Positions 46,528-59,729 of a DNA stretch of 64,000 nucleotides are shown here, piece after piece (position 1 is the stretch's first letter; every line of letters starts with the position of its first letter). Under the pieces are notes generated by a model. That model worked only from the letters and a program-made list of their open reading frames with translations. It was not told where the DNA came from and ran no database searches. Source of the DNA: Struthidea cinerea (lineage: Eukaryota > Chordata > Aves > Passeriformes > Corcoracidae). Location: contig VZTI01004815.1 in assembly GCA_013397865.1 (NCBI GenBank), positions 514,893-578,892 of the forward strand. The letters are read 5' to 3'. The position numbers were made by a program, and so were the translations under genes.

Positions 46528-49500
46528 CTGCCATTTAAGACACGTTTGTGAGAAACACATCGTTGTGAGCTTTCATCTAACTTCTATGTTTCTGCTAGAA
46601 GAAACGAAGCTAAAATGTGGAGAGGTACTGGATTCGATGGCCTAGGAAAGGTCTCCAGTTTGTCTGGAAAGGGGTATTGAATTCCACACAAAATAAGGCA
46701 AAATACGGTGCTGAAAACTGCCCGAAGACATCCCAAGATTTTACTGATTTTGTCAGTAACTACAAACTTCCTTGTGAAAAGAAAAAAAAAAAACAGCTAT
46801 GGATTGGCTAGAAGAAACAAATCCGTCCTTATTTTTGGTGGGCTTTTCAATAGTCAAGGTCTCCAAATTTTGGATGAACTTTGAAATAAGAGCTTTTGCA
46901 GATTTAGTAAATGAAAGAGAAAATATTGGTAACAATGAGGAAATACAGAACATATCTGTAACAGCAGCAATGAGGATAGCTGGGATACTCCCTGGAATGC
47001 AGATCTAAGTTCCCAGGGAATGTTATAGTAAAAGTAATAAGGGTTTTTTCCCCAAAATGCTTAAGTCAGACTCCTGACTAACTTCCACATTTGAAAAGGA
47101 AGAACAAGCTCTTCCTTCTGCTCGTGGCTCACGAGAGGGCAGCATTTCTTTACCATTACTTTTGTCAGGAGTTTACAAGTCAATGCCACAAAATGCAGGG
47201 AAAGACATTTACTGGAGCACCCAAATAAATGAATTCATGTATTAGGGCTATCTCCACATTAATCAAAATAAGGAATTTTCTCGGTAAAAATAATTTACAG
47301 TTCAATCCTTAAAAACTTGTCAGAAATTCCATCAGAAATAAGTTTTAAGTCACCTTCCCTTTTGAAAATGACAAATTTACAACGAACACAGCTTAAACCG
47401 TCAACATCTTTAACTTGTAAGTTCAGGATGAAGCTGAAATGCAGGATAAATACCTTCTTCATCTTCCCACTCTAAATCCAAGGAGGTGCTGTCGTCGTTC
47501 CCACTCACTGATTTGGTTTTGGTCATCAAGTCACAACTGCTCTCCGTGTTGGGCGTCAGCACTGTGGCATCAGATGAAAGTCCTATTTAAAAAAAGCCCC
47601 GTAACGTGTTTTTAATTCGTAAATGTGCTTGAATTTCAGGTCCAACATGCAAAAGTAAAATTTTAAATTCAGCTTTCATCGTGCTTTGTGGCCCTTTAAA
47701 CCTCAGGAATGCTGGAAAAGGCACTTCATCAGTTCAAAGAGTAATCAGTAGCTTATTAATAGTCAATATCACTAAGATATTGCCTAATTAGAACTATAAA
47801 GGAATTTAATCAGCTGTAAGCTGAGCTTGTATGAAGACTTGTAAAAAAAACAAACCCAAATCAACCCTCTCCTCCCCAAAAAACTAAACGACTCACAGTA
47901 TTTCCTGAAACACAGCCATCAGTCCTCCACTTTAATGGTTATCGTGTACTGTCACCAAAACTTAGATAAAATTGTTTTCCTCTAAACTGTTAGTGGAATT
48001 TTTAAGTACAGGCAGCCAAATTCCCTCTTGCACTTCATGAGGAAAAAAAATTAACCTTTAATGTGATTCCAATTATTTTGCCAAGGGATGATTAAGAAAA
48101 GCTATAAACACACATCTGCATCTTCAGTGCAGGGTCTGGTTTTACAAGAAAAGTTCACCACTATCTTTTATCTATCAGATAAAAAAAACTACCAGATCTT
48201 TTCATTACAGATATATGTATACACATTTTATATTTGTGTGTGTAAATACAAAAGCATAAATAATCTGTCTTTATCTAGAAAAAGAAGCAGCACTCTGTGC
48301 TCCTCAGAGTCCCTTAACATTTAAAGACATGCATAGGGAAAGGCAGGCTTACTGCTGCTTCGGAAAGCTTCGTACTGGAATTTTGTATTCCTTAGGAAAG
48401 GATCGAGATCTTCCTCTGCCACAGAGCTGCAAGAACAATGCACAGTTTTTTAGCTTTATAAACCTCCAAGGATGCCATCAAAAATATGTTAATTCACATG
48501 CCCCCCAGCTCTGTGCTACAAAACACATACAGGCTGAACTAAATGCTTTATAAAATTATCTGCAAAATGCCTTTCTATTCCTGTTCATCACATCCTCTCG
48601 CAGTCTATGCTTCTGCTCAACTTTCATTAGTATTTTCAGTTAAAAATTAATTAACTTTGGTCTCAAAACAACTCTTCCCCTCTCTTCATCACTTTAGATA
48701 AAATCTCCTTAATTTTCAATTCATTTTTTTTAAGTAACCAATTCAAACCCTGCTCCTGCAGTCCTTTGTTTTTAAAATCTGGCTAGATCCTACTCAGTTT
48801 TCACAGCTCCTATTCTAACTGCTTCCATAGCAAAATTCCTCCTGTCCCCATTATATTCCATGCAAGAGTTTTTTCTAAACATAAACACCGCTCCACTGTA
48901 AATTTCTCCACTTTTTTTTAGCTTGTTTTTCCCACTACCACCACGGAACACAGAAGGTGGGAATGAAGAGATTTCAACTATAAATAAATACATAAAATAT
49001 TTAATAAATAAAAATAATTAAGAATATTAATGAAGAAACAGACTCTGTACACTATTTCAATAGTGTGTTTCTATTGGGTTTCTCAAACAGGGTTCTGAAT
49101 AATAAAAATATTTTTATATTAGGTAAGATTTTACATATAAGCACCTTTTTAAAATAAACCACTGGATTTTGTGTGTGTGTAAATATATATTAGTGGCTGG
49201 GAGTAGCACAGTATGCAGCAGTCTAATTACTCCAGTGATAACCAGAATGAATCCAAAATACCCCCTAGCTTTCCAGATGAGGAACAGCAGTACAAACAGT
49301 CAAGGCTCTCGATTATCATGAATAGAATTTGGTCTCTTACCTCTGGAACTCTCCATTATTAACAGCGTGTGCTCTCTGCGTTATCCTGTGCTGCCTACGT
49401 TGCTATCAAGAGAAGTGAATCGTTGAAAAAGCTGAACACTCAAAACAGAGCTCTCAACACTTAATCCTATTTTATGCACCCCCAAAAAACCCCATCAGTT

Positions 49501-52500
49501 TTTAGAAACACGTGGACACCACCTCAGTCGTGACTGCACCTGTCTTGTCTCCTGTCTTCTTAAAGTATTTTCAACGCACAACTAACACCTGGGTGATGTT
49601 TGATTTCTTTTGCTCCGTGCCCAGGAACAGCCACCCTGCCATTTAAAAGATAGATATTTCCTACAAATCCTTTCATCCCTGAGCAAAGCAGTACTGCCAT
49701 CTCCTCTGGCTGTCTCCATCAGCACTAAGTGCTTCATCTATATTAATAACAGCTTTGCTGCCTTGCAGGGCCAGAAGTATTAATAACCCTGCTAATGTCA
49801 ACTTCAGCTTCATCTGAGAATTGCTCTTTGCTTTGGGTGTGGGGAAGTAACTGCATTGGATCTGGTGTTTTTCAATGGTTGGATGGTGGGTTTGTTTTTT
49901 GGCACATTTGATGTCTTGGATATTTCAACAACAATAATTGCAGGCTGAAATGAGTAAATGGGGAGTGCAGAAAAAGTAGAAATCTCACACTGTGGTGGTT
50001 AGAGGTGAAAAGACTTAAGAACGCAGAGAGAAAGAGACAGAAATTTGGCACAACACAGTCAACAAATCTGTCAAAATCAACTACTGACACACGCAACGAT
50101 TTTCTTTCAGGATTCCTGTACCCACATAATATCCAATTTAGATTATCTCCCCTTTTTGCCAGGTCACATCCCAATATCCAGCACTGCCAGTTCCAGGACA
50201 CACTCATATATTAAAATTCCCCAGTGTTACAGACCCTGACATTTAGTAGGGCAACATCAGCAAGCCAAATGAGTTTTAAAGGAGGCCATACTTGCAAGGA
50301 AAAAGCCATTTTCCCATTTGTGCCCACAAACAGCAGAGAGATGAGTGATGCATTCAAAAATAGCTTCCAGTTTATCTAGAAGGGCTAAGTGCTTGATGCA
50401 TATCTGGACAAAAATGCTTCCTTAAAATCCTTATAATCCTTACGAGTTTTGAGGAGGGTGTTTGTGCAGGAGATAAGTGGTACTAATTTTACACGAAGAG
50501 GAAATTAAATCTCTATAATCCATTCTATCTTAGGTCCTGACAAAAAAAGTGCACATTAGAAATACTGGAAGACAAGAAAAATAGCATTTCTTGCATAGAA
50601 CTTCTACAAAAACCAGTTAATGCCTTCAAAAAAAGGTCTACTTTTGCTGGCTTTATACAGACCAAAAGTGGTAAGGAAAAAAAGGCAAAAAGGTCAGAAA
50701 GAATTAACCCTCCCACACCAAATGGGAAGGGGAGAGAAAGAGAAATGTGAAATGAGAGCTATACTTAGTGACATAAAAATTAGATGAAAACTCAAAAGCA
50801 GGGTCAACACAAACCGCAGAGATAAGGAACAATACCGTGCACAAATATATAAAGTACATTTTACAAGTCTAAATGATGTCACAACGTGTGCTTAATTTCA
50901 GGAGTTTTGTTACCCCAAACCCATCACAGATCATTTTGCATTTAAGATCAGTAACTTCTACATATTATATAAGAAGAGTGTTAGGCTAATTATAGATTAA
51001 AATTATAACTCATTCAAAATCTATACTCGTCGACAGAAGAATTGTTTCAAACAATTACGGTGATTTTCAGCTGTTCCAACCAGCTGTACTTTCAGATCTT
51101 GTACTTCTTTCTCTACTTTACAAGCCAAAGCCATGGCTCCTCGTCAGGTTTCCTGAGATGGAAAGGATATCGGGGAAGTCTGCATACATGGGAACAGGAC
51201 AGAGGCTCTCATATATGTTGGGGTCTTTTTCCCCTCACCTCCAAGAGCTTTTTCTGCTTTGCTGCCCTGGCTGCTTCACGCTGTGCAGCATATAAAGCCT
51301 CCTCTTCTAGTCTTAACTTCTCCTCTTGTAAGGCTAACTGTATATGAACAAAACAGTAATGGTTAACAAAAGCAGAACCTATCTATCTTCCTAGCAATAA
51401 AGCCGTCAGTGCAAGAAAACAAAAGAAAAGCAGCTAGAAAATCAAAATAAAACAAAATCGACTACAGCTAAAGCATTAACTGAATTTAACAGCTTCCCTC
51501 CCCCCCAACCAAACAGCCCAAGAAATTTAGGTAACTATTGAACAAACATTTATTATTAGTGAATTGCTGTAATGCTTTTTCTATTTTATTATGAACTGCA
51601 CAGTGAAAGATTTAAAGATTTTCAGTTCCATAATTCATTGGCACTTGATTAAAGCTCATTCAAGTTCTATGTTGTATTCCACATCATATTCCATTAACTG
51701 CTGCATCACTAAAATGGAACAACAAATTATGTGGCTTTTTTCCTTAAGAGAAGTTGTGGAGAAAACTGAGCACCAGAAAAGTTGAATCAAGAACATTCCC
51801 CATTTGGTCTTGCATTAAAGAAAGGGTCAAATTCAAGAGATCCTGGTGAGACACCCAGCCTATTCATTCAATTTTTCAGCTAAGAGGCTATTAAAAAGAA
51901 GGAATCTTGTAGACTAAAAGATACTAACTGATGAACAGAATCCAATTGTTTCGTTTATATGAGTGAAATCTCTTGGTGTCCATGGCTGATCCTAACATTT
52001 TGGGAAGAAAAGCTATCCCTGCTGTCACTGTAACCACTTACCTCTGACTGAAGCTTCAGATCAACAACCCTCTGCTTTTCAGCAATGGAGTCGTAGTGTC
52101 TGTCTTTCAGGTCTGCAATTTCTTCCTCAGTCAGAGGTCTGGGAGCATGGGAGAAACACAGAAAAGCTCCATCTATTATTCGTGCATGACAACCCTCTTT
52201 TGCACTTTAACATATCCATGTGGTCTTTCCTGACCGGTCCCTTAATGCAGATCCAGCAGGCTGTGCTCGTGGCCTGTTCCTCCTGAAAGTTCCAGTTTAC
52301 TCTGGACAATGCTGTCTCTCCTTACTCTCACAACATATATTATTTATATCTTTATAGAAAGCCCATTTTCAAAACCATCTTTTGGAACTGCTGGGATAGA
52401 ACCATTACCATCACTGCAGTCTAAATCTCACTTTTTCTTCCTTAGCTGTTTTTGTCCCTTGTTTTTCCCTTACTTCATTTTGTTTAATATTCGCAGTGGC

Positions 52501-55500
52501 AGAGCAGAGGGAAGGAGAGGTCCTCAGTCTCAAAGTCTTACCTGTGACTGCTTCCTGGGCTTTCCCCCTGTTAAAATAAATAAAAAAGTCTGATTTTTGT
52601 AAAGACAGAGCACTTCCAAAACTTTCCGTAGCAAAGCAACCCAGGTCCATTTATGTTCTCAGACTGAGGGCACGTGCTGAGTCTTATGCAAGAGTTATAC
52701 CAGGAGCAAATTCTCCTTTAAGTCTTTCCCCACGTCTTCTCTTCTTTCTTCCCAAAGTCCATAGTGCCCCCTTCCTTAACGGGTTATTCCCCATACTCCC
52801 CAAAACCAATCTCTTCTCTTAGATCTTTATCCAAAGTCCTAAATTCATATTCCTAGCACAAGGAAAACCGAAAGTAAAAAAACCCCCGTGATTTAAGTCT
52901 ACAACTCAGCTTAAAGTAGGAGGAAGATTCAGATCTTGGAACCATTTTTACGGATTGTACGAGCACGTTTCACACGGTGCCCCAGGTACTCACCTCATCA
53001 CTTTCCACCAGGTTCTCAAACTGCAGAGAAAAGGAAATAAATAATTTTTACAATTCAGTGTAACAAGTCAGAAAAGACATACAGCAAATATGATTGCGTA
53101 TTTTATGTGTCTTGTAAAAACACGACTCCAATTCTAACAGCGGGACCGTAACAATATTTATGAAAGCCCCTACTTTCAGAGGAATTTTATTTTTAGAGTT
53201 GGGCCTATCTTCTTACCAATGTTTCGTGTCTTAAACACTACATTTTCCTAAAAGGAGAAGAGTCCAAATTAAGAAGCAAGCATTCTAAGCTGCACAAACT
53301 CGGCCAGCAGAAGTTCAACTGTCACATAAAAAAAAAGGCAGCTAATAGAAATTCTCTGTACTGTTTTCACTATAGTAATCTTAAATCTAGTCCGTCCATC
53401 AGACACAGACACAGAGGTCAGTACCTACAGCAAGACTCCTTATTGACCTAACAGTTTGGGAGGAGAACAACAGCTCCTTTTCCCGGTCATATTTCTGTGG
53501 CAGGAACGCTCTCTCAAAACGGGAAGTTCTGCACCAAAAGAGATTTCCCCCACCGTACACATCTGAGCCCTTTCTCAACAGCCAAAGCGTTAATTACAAT
53601 AATTAATGTTATCCTCAGTAATGGGGGCAACCGGGCTGGTCTAGGACTTCCAGAGCACAGGAACGCTCGGGGAAAGTAAACCAGGTTATTCCTGGTTAAC
53701 CTTACACTACCCTTGGCGAAAAGGGGTTATATCTGGAGGCTGGGAAAGGACCTCTGTAGTGAACGAAGTAGACTACAAATGCAGCAAGCTATAAGGTAAC
53801 CCCATCAGAGTCTTTTTGTACAACCTGATTGGTGATCCTGCAATCAAGAACTGAATACCCTGCACTTGCACAAGCAGCAAAATCCCAGCCCAGCAGAGAG
53901 GAGATGCAACAAGCAGCCTGTGGAATGCTCTGGTGATGAGCATCAGAACACCACAGATACTCCTCTTCTTTCCAAATGATACATTAATTTTTGAGGTGCA
54001 GTAAGAAGCACTCTCTTTCCACCCACTGCAGCATCAATTTGGGCTGGAATATCCCAGAATATTTCAGTGTTCATAAACTGCAAAAAGTGTTGAAGGCATT
54101 GCTAGGATTCAGCTTTTCCCACTTTTCCTTAAATCGCTAAAAATGTAAGCACTCACCTCTATAGTGAAGTGTTCTCCTGTTGAACATGTTCTGAAATACT
54201 TGGATCTGGAAAAATAAGTTTACAGTTAGACTACATAAGAACCTTCAGCACACAGCAGAAAGTAAATGAGCCCGAGAATTTAAAATAGATTTTAAAATAT
54301 GTTAAATCTAAAATAACGACAAAATCTTCATGTATTGAACACGTTGACTTATTAACCTGGGTTCTGCATTGTTACTACAGCAGGAAGAGGCAAAAGCATG
54401 TAAACATCTTCTGCAGAACTGGGGAAAAAACTAAAACCCTTGTGAGATGAAATCATTTGTCAGGATGCCGGACTCGACATTTACAGACTATTAGCAGGTT
54501 CTGCAATCCCTTTAATACATTTTTCCTGGAAAAAACATTGTTCCAGGCAATTTCTGAAAATGCTCTTGCTCGTCACGGCACTTAACTCTTTCCTAGCATC
54601 CTGTACATCATCAGTGTTAAACAATACATTTTATTTTAATAGCTTGGCACACCTAGGAGGCTGAGCCTCAGAGAAAAACATCCAGTGAGAGATCAAGGCA
54701 ATACTTTTAAACTACAAAAAAAAAAAAAAAAAAAATCAAGCTCTAATTTTATACAGGGAATTGGTTTCTTCCTTGATTCTTTAATCAGAATTCTTCCTCT
54801 TTTATTTTAATGCTTTTATAGAGGACAGTTAGCCCCGTCCTTTACAAAACCCAACACAGTATTAAGTTACCTGAATACATTTTCACCTAGCCAAGGAGGT
54901 TTGGCCACCGTCCAGAAGAGCATTCTAACGTAAACACTCTTCAGTACAACATCCGTTTCATCGAACTGCTTCAAAAACCAGGGTTTCCAGTTGCAAGTGC
55001 TGACTGGTACAAGGAATAAACCCAGGGCCTCAGGGATTTCTATACTTGCACAAAAGATCGTTCAGCACTTGCAACCAACACCTACTTTGACAAAAATAAA
55101 AGCAACACACCAGCCAAAACCTGAATTATTTTAACAGTATCGTATTTCATCTCCATCTCATTTTTCCTTGGAAGCCAGTTTAGGGAACGTCTCCCCTGGC
55201 AACTTGTTGCACTACCCACTGGTTCGTTGTTGCACAACCTTTCCTGCCACTAAAGAGCCGTTTCCAGAGGACTCGCTGCTGTGAAACCAGAGTGGAAAGG
55301 CCACCTGAATTTATGCACTACATGACGAGGATAATTGGGACATGTGGCATGAGCGCTTAGAGCAATTTCACTGCTACCCTTCTCTGTAATTTGGTGTGTA
55401 GGAGCCAATACCATAAAGAATCTCATTTAATGACACTGTAACAGGAAATTGTTCCAGGACTATCCACACTGTTAACAGACGTGTCATTCCAGTTTGCAGC

Positions 55501-57670
55501 ACCAGGCTTTAGGTAAATTATTTCCAACTTCCCAGACACTTGAGCTGCAGTCAGTTTAGCTGCAAGACTTGAACAATGAACTAAATGCAGTGCAAGCTCC
55601 CGAAGTATCATCACAAACAGCCCAACAGCAATGACACCTCTAGGAAGGAAGAGCTACTCCTTCAGCTGCTTGCTGAACAGGGACTCAAGTCTCAGAAAAC
55701 CTAATTCTGTGCCAGAGTTTGAGCCCACAAGTCCCAGAACTACAGAAGCTTGAGGAACAGAAGACCCATCAGCTTCAACCCTATACAAAACTTCAAGTGA
55801 AGTATCAGCGACCTGTGGAAATGTTTACACCTTTTATTATTCTCCTTTAAGCTCTACTGTTTCACTATTTTCTGAGACTTGAGAATTTTTTTGGTTGGAT
55901 AGCTTCGAGAGAAGACAATTCAGCTGACAGGTCCCAGGACCTATCAGGTCCTATCACAGGACCTACAGAGACAGTCAGATTAATCTTCCAAGATCTGAAG
56001 CTATTAAAGAGACTAACTTTTCACACATATATTTACACACATACTCCATCCATATATATATATTAAGCACAATTCCAAGCAAAGGCAACTTATAATCTTG
56101 CAGGATATTACAACACTTATTAAAAACTCTATACTTAGTTGTTTAATTAGGAGTTTATTCCTTGCAGTCAAATCTTGGAGCATCTAAAAATGATAAAGCT
56201 GGAGTGTGGGGAGGATCTGAGTGATTAAAATAATCATTAAGTTGATAAGCTACATTTTTACCTTATGGTGTTCCAGAAATAGCCAAATGTGGACAATGTG
56301 GTATCAATCTAACTTACAAACTTTATAATGAGACACATTTTACAGTTTTTGGTTTTAGTGCAATTCCCTGCTCAGTGGAAGGAGAATAACCTCAATGGCT
56401 CAACGCTCTGCTACTGCTCTGTAAACTACCACCGCACCTGGAAAACAACTCTGATCTGAAACACGTGCCAGCAGCTCTCTGTACATTTTATATTCCTAAG
56501 ACTTTCACTGCAGGTTGTGCAACACCTGAACAATTAGACAGCAGGCAGTAAGATTTATTTCCCTGGCTAAGGACAGCCTGGCACTGGACTAACACGTGCA
56601 GGGACTGTCACTACCCTGCCGGCTATAAAAAGGGTATTGGCCTGTGAAAGGAGACTCGGCGAAACACACATGTGCAGGAAGAACCTTTCAAGTACTGCCT
56701 GGTGTTCTCAAAGCACAACAAACTGATACTTCAGTGCCAGCTGTCAAGGCACGGGAGGTGTTCTCATCCCCTCTGGTGGAGTACTAAAAATAGAAGCAGG
56801 TATCCTCTACATGCACTGCCCTGGTTTTTCACCCATGTCTCTCCGAGAAGCAGCTTGTCTGGAAGACCTTTCAGAAGGTGAGACTTGCCTGCCAGAGCTG
56901 ATGTGAAGTAAGAGGCCACGAGCTTGCATCATGTAAAATGCTCAGCATATCTGCTGATGTATTTTGAATACATCAAAAATAAGTGATATGTAGGTATCCA
57001 GTACTGGTCAGCATATGAAAAAACCCCAAGCATTTCCTGCTTGCAAAGTGCTTTTCCAGGAACTGGTTGTTGCAGAATGAAACAGGTTGTTACACGTTTC
57101 CAAGAGATAAGAATTCGTCTGAACCACTCTGCAATAGATATGAGTTCATCCGAACCATTCTGCTCCTGATTTATCCCCAACAGCGTCTCAGCCTCTGACT
57201 CACAGAGAAGACGAGATCACATTGCAGAACACCGGGTGTTTTTCCATCTTTTGCACAAGCACGGCCGCCTGCACAGCTTTTGGCAAGTGACCTGAAAAAC
57301 CTCTCTCCTGCCGGAAAAACACAGGGCTGGCAGGCGTAAGGAGCCGGTGACCCTGGAAGTGCATTAGCCGCGACCGCACAAACCGCACGGAGCCCGGCGG
57401 GCTCCCGGCGGCTCCATCCGCCCGGGATGCCGGGGCTCCCGAAGGGAACGGGCCAGGGGCACCGGGCGCACCCAGACCCGCATCCCCTGCCCACCCTGTC
57501 ACCCCCTCCTGCCCCACGGGGAAGGCGGAGCCGGCGGCCCCGGCACCTCCCCGCCCCGGGGAGGGGAAAGGGGCAGCGGCGGCTCCTGCTCACCCTCCGC
57601 CGCGCTGGATCCGGCCGGGATCCCTCCGGAAGAACAGCCCGCAGCACCACTGCGCCCAGCAGTTCCCCAT
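46262..57670 (-). CDS. AP1AR: AP1AR (gadkin/gamma-BAR), AP-1 complex-associated regulatory protein, 10 coding exons
   Basis: Gadkin sits on trans-Golgi/endosomal vesicles, binds AP-1 and kinesin-1, and restrains Arp2/3. Exons, 5' to 3' on the minus strand: 57670-57594, 54205-54157, 53020-52994, 52567-52542, 52138-52042, 51337-51239, 49402-49341, 48426-48353, 47582-47454, 46527-46262. All junctions are GT-AG and in phase. The total is 906 bases, or 301 residues plus TAG (human 302). The N-terminus MGNC has Gly2 for myristoylation and nearby cysteines. Residues 61-145 are a charged Glu/Lys/Arg/Gln-rich helix, probably coiled coil (LTEEEIADLK to AAQREAARAAKQKKLLE). The C-terminal third holds two tryptophan-acidic motifs (LDLEWEDEE and GLEWENDF) and ends in the conserved acidic tail (FVSAEMDDNGNSEYAGFVNP). 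Orthology is clear across the full length. Confidence 0.96.
49403..51238. other. AP1AR intron between coding exons 6 and 7; nothing supportable
   Basis: AT-rich intronic sequence of 1.8 kb without a recognisable exon, RNA gene or repeat. The other AP1AR introns above 300 bases (46528-47453, 47583-48352, 48427-49340, 51338-52041, 52139-52541 and 53021-54156) look equally plain. Confidence 0.5.
52542..53020 (-). CDS. AP1AR: AP1AR micro-exons 3 and 4
   Basis: Two very short exons, 53020-52994 (27 bases, FENLVESDE) and 52567-52542 (26 bases, GESPGSSH plus two bases of Arg). Both have clean acceptors and donors. Together they give the FENLVESDEGESPGSSHR segment conserved in human. They are too short to show up as open frames and are found only by following the protein. 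Confidence 0.9.
54206..57593. other. AP1AR first intron
   Basis: A 3.4-kb intron. It contains an A tract near 54714-54735, a short (TA)n near 56056, and a compact cluster of AGGACCT/AGGTCCT repeats at about 55931-55965. No exon is supportable. Confidence 0.5.
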
Positions 57671-57900
57671 CGCATCCTGGTGGGAACAGCTCCTCCTCCC
57701 TCCCGGCGGGCTCAGGCCGCCCCGGCCGTCGGCAGGGGCGGCCGCGGACCCCCGGGAACAAAGGGCCGGCACAGCCTCATGGCTGCGCAGGGGCGGGCGA
57801 TGCTCGCCCCGAACGCCGGCACCGCCCCTGGCACCGGCATCATCGGCGACATCAGCCCGCCCCTTGCTGGGACTGTCCCAGCCCGGGCAAAATCCCGCCC
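57340..57900 (-). promoter_or_regulatory. AP1AR: CpG-island promoter of AP1AR
   Basis: A sharply bounded GC- and CpG-rich block covers the AP1AR start exon and both sides of it. There is no TATA box. CCGCCCC and GGGCGG boxes occur on both sides of the start codon. The exact transcription start cannot be placed. Confidence 0.6.
57594..57670 (-). CDS. AP1AR: AP1AR first coding exon with lipidation signal
   Basis: This exon encodes 25 residues plus two bases of a Gly codon, starting MGNCWAQWCCGLFF. Gly2 after the initiator and the cysteines at 4, 9 and 10 form a classic dual acylation signal (myristate plus palmitate), as known for human gadkin. It lies inside a CpG-rich patch and ends at a GTGAGC donor. 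Confidence 0.92.
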
Positions 57901-58244
57901 CAAAGCTGGCTTCCCCCGTGGCCCTGGGAGGTGGGATCGTCTCGCGGTCGCCCGCGTTTAAAAGGAGGAAAATATTCCAGGGTTCCCGTGGTCGGGATGG
58001 AGAAGCGTCGCCAGTAATCGCGTTTTGATGGAGAGGAATCTCGTTCAAAGTCCGTGTTACTATGAGGGGGGGAAAAAGGGTGTCTCCCCAGTTATCAAGC
58101 CTGGACTGCGTCAGTGCCATCGAGGTGCCAAAAGGCTGCCGGACATACCTGGAGCACAGGCACTGTGTGGTTTAGCAAGGTTCCTCGCTCGTTCTTTAGT
58201 CTCTCTGGCTTGTTAAATCACAGCACCACACTGACAGGTGGAAA

Positions 58245-58520
58245 CACAGAATCGCGGAATCGCGGAATGGCTTGGTTTGGAAGGCACCTCAAAGCCCATC
58301 TCGTTCCAATCTCCTGCCATGGGCAGGCACACCTTCCACTCTCCCAGGTTGCTCCAAGCCTTGTCTAACCTGGCCTTGGACACTTCCAGGGATGGGGCAG
58401 TCACAGCTTCTCTGGGCAACCAGGGCCTCACCACCCTCCCAGGGCAGATTTTTTTCCTAATATCCAATTTAATATGCAGTCCACTCTCTTTCAGTTTGAA
58501 TCCATTCCCCCTTGTCCATG
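58245..58520 (-). mobile_element. CR1 LINE 3'-end fragment, minus orientation
   Basis: The plus strand reads as the reverse complement of the avian CR1 3' consensus. It begins with the 8-bp-type tail repeat (CAGAATCGCGGAATCGCGGAAT) and continues TGGTTTGGAAGGCACCTCAAAG. CCTGCCATGGGCAGGCACACC, the CTTCCAGGGATGGGGCA block and CTCTGGGCAACCAGGGCCTC follow, ending near CCCCCTTGTCC. The element is severely 5'-truncated, as most CR1 copies are. It lies between the promoters of AP1AR and CDKL2. Confidence 0.9.
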
Positions 58521-59558
58521 GTAAGTTAATGGTGACATTACAACTACGTGGCTTGTTCCTTTCTTTTTACAGATCCAAAAGTATCTCAGCAGTGGAAGAA
58601 TTAATTGGATTCCAAGTCAGCTCTCCATTAGCAGCACAGGACAGATGCCAGGACCCAGAGGAGCTACTTGCTACAATAGTGATGAGCAGTAGAAGGTAGG
58701 AGGAGTATAATAAATCACTGCCAAGTACACTCCGATGTTTTTCTTTCCCTGGAAATGTGAGGTCAGCCTGGGAAGGTGCATTACAGTGATTGCATGTAAG
58801 GGAGAGAGAATGAGGGTGAAGGAGACATAAAAGCAACCAAGAATTAATTACAGAAGGTGATGCATTTCGATGTGACTCAGGAGGAACACAATGAAGGTTC
58901 CAGAAAATTTTATTGGGATATATGATGCCTCATTACACTGTTTTCCAGGAAATGGACATTTTGGCAAGGTATATACTGCTCCTTTCCCAAAGAGGAATGT
59001 TGCAGTATTCCAGCCTGACAGGTGTTCATAAATTTCTTCAGAGGAATTGAACACCTTTTTTTCCACAGTGCCCTCAGCTGTGAAATAGAGGCCACCAAAC
59101 TGAGGAGAGAATATTGGGAATATCTGCATGGAATGTCTTTGTTTCTGCAATTTGTTCCTGGTGGTGTTTTCCTGCACGTGTCCTGCCATGCCACTCCTGC
59201 CCACAACATGAGAAGTCAGTGTTAGCAGAAGACCACCATGGGTTGCTGCATCCATCACTGGATGGAAAGAACAAGAGGATGCTGGATTGAGAATATATTG
59301 GCTGAGGTCTCCATCAGTAAACCCACACGGATGCTTCAGCTTTCCTTCCTCTTAAAGGGAGAAGGTCCATGCCTGGTGTTAAGTTGCAGATAACATGTGC
59401 AGACACCGCTAAGTTTTTAAGGTAAACTGCACAGTAAGGGCACCGGCACAGACTTCTAAAACCAAATTATTCCGCCTTTTTCACGGCTTATCCTTGGCAA
59501 CATCAGCAGCCTCCCAACAGCAGGCAGAACAGTCATTACATGGATTCCGGCAGGGTTT

Positions 59559-59607
59559 TTGTCTCTCGTGCGGTGGGCTGTCACTCAGTCCACCGCACAA
59601 GAGACAA
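59559..59607. repeat. Near-perfect 18-bp inverted repeat (hairpin)
   Basis: The left arm 59559-59576 and right arm 59590-59607 are reverse complements except at one position (C opposite A). They are separated by a 13-base loop. The stem is GC-rich in its inner half (GTGCGGTGG). It lies about 290 bases before the CDKL2 start codon. Confidence 0.85.
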
Positions 59608-59729
59608 GGTTCCCTATCCGTTTCTCCCTTACGTGCTCTAACGCCTTTAAGAAAACAGAGTTTATAACATTTTATTTTGAAAATATTTCGTAAGGCCTTT
59701 TTATAAGCCAAGCAGGCTTCCACGCGCCT

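Larger units (their letters stand above)
57901..59729. other. AP1AR-CDKL2 head-to-head interval; CR1 fragment, hairpin, no recognised gene
   Basis: The start codons of the two divergent genes are about 2.2 kb apart. The interval carries a CR1 fragment (58245-58520) and an inverted repeat (59559-59607). The longest open frame (minus strand, 58848-59258, 136 codons) resembles no family I know and has no clear splice or promoter context. Confidence 0.5.

Noticed and set aside
57427..58017. 196-codon plus-strand open frame over the AP1AR start exon
   Set aside because: CpG-island sequence with Pro/Arg/Gly-rich translation, antisense to the real AP1AR first exon.
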